Made by a program: the position numbers and the translations under genes. A stretch of 5,623 bases of DNA, from assembly GCA_031262125.1 (NCBI GenBank), contig JAISII010000090.1, positions 1 through 5,623 on the forward strand, read 5' to 3'. A model generated the notes under the pieces. The model had not been told where the DNA came from. It was given only the letters and a program-made list of their open reading frames with translations, and did not search any database. Numbering within the stretch: position 1 is the first letter of the stretch; each line of letters opens with the position of its first letter. Of the stretch, positions 4,344-5,623 are shown piece after piece. Origin of the DNA: Oscillospiraceae bacterium. GTDB lineage: Bacteria; Bacillota; Clostridia; Oscillospirales; Acutalibacteraceae.

Positions 4344-5099
4344 TTAGTTCAATCCGTTTTCTCGGCGTTTTTTAAGCTCTCGTTCTGCCTGCGGAACTCG
4401 CAGATATATCGGCACAAGCTGCTGAGGTGCAACAACATCGCCGGCTTTTATTTTTTTAATTGCCGCATAAGCAACGCCTTTTGCACATTGCAGCCGCATA
4501 TTTTCGGGGGCAAGCTGCAGGTTGGGCAACTCGGTTTTTAACACATCAAGGCACAGTTCTGCACCGTCGCCGATAAGTGTTGCTTTGGCACAGTTTTGCA
4601 AATCCTCTGTTAAAGCGGCTATTGCAACAGCACGGTCGGGCACTATTTTTATTGCATCAGACCCAACTTGCAAATCGAAGATTGCGTTATAAACTTGGGC
4701 ACAGCGGGCGTCCATAACGGCACAAAGGTGGGTGTTTGCAAATTCTTCAATTTGCGGGTTTGCAGCCGCATATGCTGCCATTGCATCAAGGGTAGAAACC
4801 GAAACGCAGGGTTTGCCCAATGCTGTCGCCATTCCTTTTACGGCGGCAACTCCAATCCGCACCCCGGTAAAAGAGCCGGGACCTGCCGCAACGGCAAAAA
4901 AGTCAATTTGTTCAAGGGCAATTTCGGCTTGTGCAAGCATAGAGTTTAAAAGCGGCAAAAGTGTTTGGCTGTGGGTTAGCCCGTTGTTTAAAAACGAGCT
5001 TGCTTCCATATTGCCGTCGCACGAAACCACCGCAACCGAAACCGACTTTGCCGTGCAATCGATAGCAAGAATTTTGCGGTTATCGGGAACTTCTGTCAT
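4344..5099 (-). CDS. tsaB: tRNA t6A37 threonylcarbamoyltransferase complex subunit TsaB (YeaZ)
   Basis: The gene encodes 251 residues, near the normal 220-240. TsaB is a cytoplasmic ASKHA-fold protein without its own transferase activity. It holds TsaD and works with TsaE to put the threonylcarbamoyl group on A37 of ANN-reading tRNAs. Landmarks are the phosphate-1 like strand KILAIDCTAKSVSVAVV (9-25), HSQTLLP (43-49), and the signature GPGSFTGVRIG (73-83) followed by the helix that forms the TsaB-TsaD interface. The ATG overlaps the tsaE stop by 4 nt (ATGA), and GGAGG within the end of tsaE (5110-5114 on the window strand) is 10 nt upstream. This indicates translational coupling. It is the last gene of the operon; rimI and tsaD, which often follow in Bacillota, are absent here. 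Confidence 0.95.
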   Translation of the reverse strand: MTEVPDNRKILAIDCTAKSVSVAVVSCDGNMEASSFLNNGLTHSQTLLPLLNSMLAQAEIALEQIDFFAVAAGPGSFTGVRIGVAAVKGMATALGKPCVSVSTLDAMAAYAAANPQIEEFANTHLCAVMDARCAQVYNAIFDLQVGSDAIKIVPDRAVAIAALTEDLQNCAKATLIGDGAELCLDVLKTELPNLQLAPENMRLQCAKGVAYAAIKKIKAGDVVAPQQLVPIYLRVPQAERELKKRRENGLN

Positions 5100-5521
5100 A
5101 GCTCAATATCCTCCGATAATTCAAAAATTCGCTCATCCGGCGTGCTGCTGTGTTTAATTTCAATCCTCAGGCAATTGTCGGGCAAAACATTTTCAATATT
5201 TTCGCTCCACTCAATCACCGTAACACCAGTGCCGAGGTATTCAAAAAACCCGGTAGAATACAAATCGTCAATCGTTTCAATACGGTACATATCAAAGTGG
5301 AAAAGTTTGCACCGCCCGGAATATTCGTGAACAATTGCAAAGGTGGGGCTGCTTACGCAATCGCCGCAGCCAAGTGCGTGTGCTATGCCACGGGTTAGGG
5401 CGGTTTTGCCCGCACCAAGCCCGCCAAAAAGGGCTATTGTTTCGCTCCCGTGCAGGTTTTTTGCCAAACGGCTGCCGAAGTTTTCTGTTTCGGTTTCGTT
5501 ATGAGAAATATAGCGGGTCAT
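5096..5521 (-). CDS. tsaE: tRNA t6A37 biosynthesis ATPase TsaE (YjeE)
   Basis: The gene encodes 141 residues, within the usual 140-160. TsaE is a small P-loop ATPase that binds the TsaB-TsaD pair and resets it between rounds of t6A synthesis. Visible motifs are the Walker A loop GGLGAGKT (33-40), SSPTFAIVHEY (57-67), HFDMYR (75-80), and IEWSE (103-107) in the Walker B-like region; all are characteristic of the family. The start ATG directly abuts the fhs stop codon with no intervening base, and AAAGGA (5531-5536 on the window strand) is 9 nt upstream, inside the fhs coding end. Its stop overlaps the tsaB start. Co-transcription and coupled translation of fhs, tsaE and tsaB are therefore very likely. 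Confidence 0.95.
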   Translation of the reverse strand: MTRYISHNETETENFGSRLAKNLHGSETIALFGGLGAGKTALTRGIAHALGCGDCVSSPTFAIVHEYSGRCKLFHFDMYRIETIDDLYSTGFFEYLGTGVTVIEWSENIENVLPDNCLRIEIKHSSTPDERIFELSEDIEL

Positions 5522-5623
5522 TTAAAAAAGTCCTTTAATTTTGCCGTCGGAGTCGATGTCGATAAGCTCTGCCGCCGGTTTTTTGGGCAAGCCGGGCATT
5601 GTCATAATATTGCCGGTGTAAAC
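5522..5623 (-). CDS. fhs: Formate--tetrahydrofolate ligase, C-terminal end (runs off the window)
   Basis: Only the last 33 codons and the TAA stop are inside the window. They read VYTGNIMTMPGLP, then KKPAAELIDIDSDGKIKGLF. The IMTMPGLP-x-x-PAAE-x-ID-x-D-x-x-G-x-x-x-GLF pattern is the highly conserved C-terminus of formate-tetrahydrofolate ligase. The enzyme makes 10-formyl-THF from formate, THF and ATP in one-carbon metabolism, and in acetogens in the methyl branch of the Wood-Ljungdahl pathway. The full protein is normally about 550-560 residues, so most of the gene is to the right of the window. The stop codon (5522-5524) touches the tsaE start codon. The identification rests on a short stretch, but the motif is distinctive. 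Confidence 0.9.
   Translation of the reverse strand, partial: VYTGNIMTMPGLPKKPAAELIDIDSDGKIKGLF

Noticed and set aside
4732..5157. 141-codon + strand frame opposite tsaB/tsaE
   Set aside because: It is fully antisense to two confidently identified, overlapping genes and has no recognisable motif.

Overview
The window looks like chromosomal DNA from an anaerobic, gut-type member of the Bacillota (class Clostridia; an Oscillospirales/Ruminococcaceae-like genome is my best guess). This is inferred from strong AGGAG/GGAGG-type ribosome binding sites, a tRNA with encoded CCA, a KtrAB-type potassium system, the end of a formate-tetrahydrofolate ligase gene, and intergenic palindromic repeats of a style I associate with Clostridia. 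No phage, transposase, CRISPR or toxin gene is visible.

Layout. Positions 33-119 hold tRNA-Leu(CAA) on the + strand. Positions 120-365 are non-coding and contain an inverted repeat built from TGAACAGTGAA-like words, then a possible terminator hairpin. Positions 366-1139 encode a class I SAM-dependent methyltransferase. It is followed 27 bp later by a 23-codon stub (1167-1238) that reads as the first beta strand and NAD-binding loop of an NAD-dependent epimerase/dehydratase and then stops in A/T-rich DNA. Next comes a + strand cluster: ktrB (1299-2711, potassium channel-like membrane subunit), a 382-bp repeat-filled gap, ktrA (3095-3736, cytosolic RCK gating subunit) and rpiB (3777-4223, ribose-5-phosphate isomerase B). 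A bidirectional hairpin terminator at 4292-4326 separates this from a - strand operon that enters from the right: the 3' end of fhs, then tsaE, then tsaB. The fhs stop and tsaE start are directly adjacent, and tsaE and tsaB overlap by 4 nt.

How the genes work together. KtrB and KtrA should form a nucleotide-gated K+ uptake system. RpiB interconverts ribulose-5-phosphate and ribose-5-phosphate and is probably only a transcriptional neighbour. TsaE and TsaB are two parts of the machinery that makes the t6A37 modification on ANN-decoding tRNAs; their usual companions tsaD and rimI are not in the window. Fhs makes 10-formyl-tetrahydrofolate.

The genes themselves are ordinary housekeeping or transport genes. 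I did not find a convincing new biological system. The unusual material lies at the edges of ktrB. Upstream there is a decapitated epimerase gene. Downstream there is a 34-bp diverged duplicate of the ktrB 3' end, including its stop position, separated by a 61-bp almost pure A/T insert that carries a perfect hairpin. Three related double-hairpin repeat units, one of them inverted, then fill the space before ktrA. Together these suggest that ktrB's surroundings have been rearranged and repeatedly targeted by small palindromic elements.
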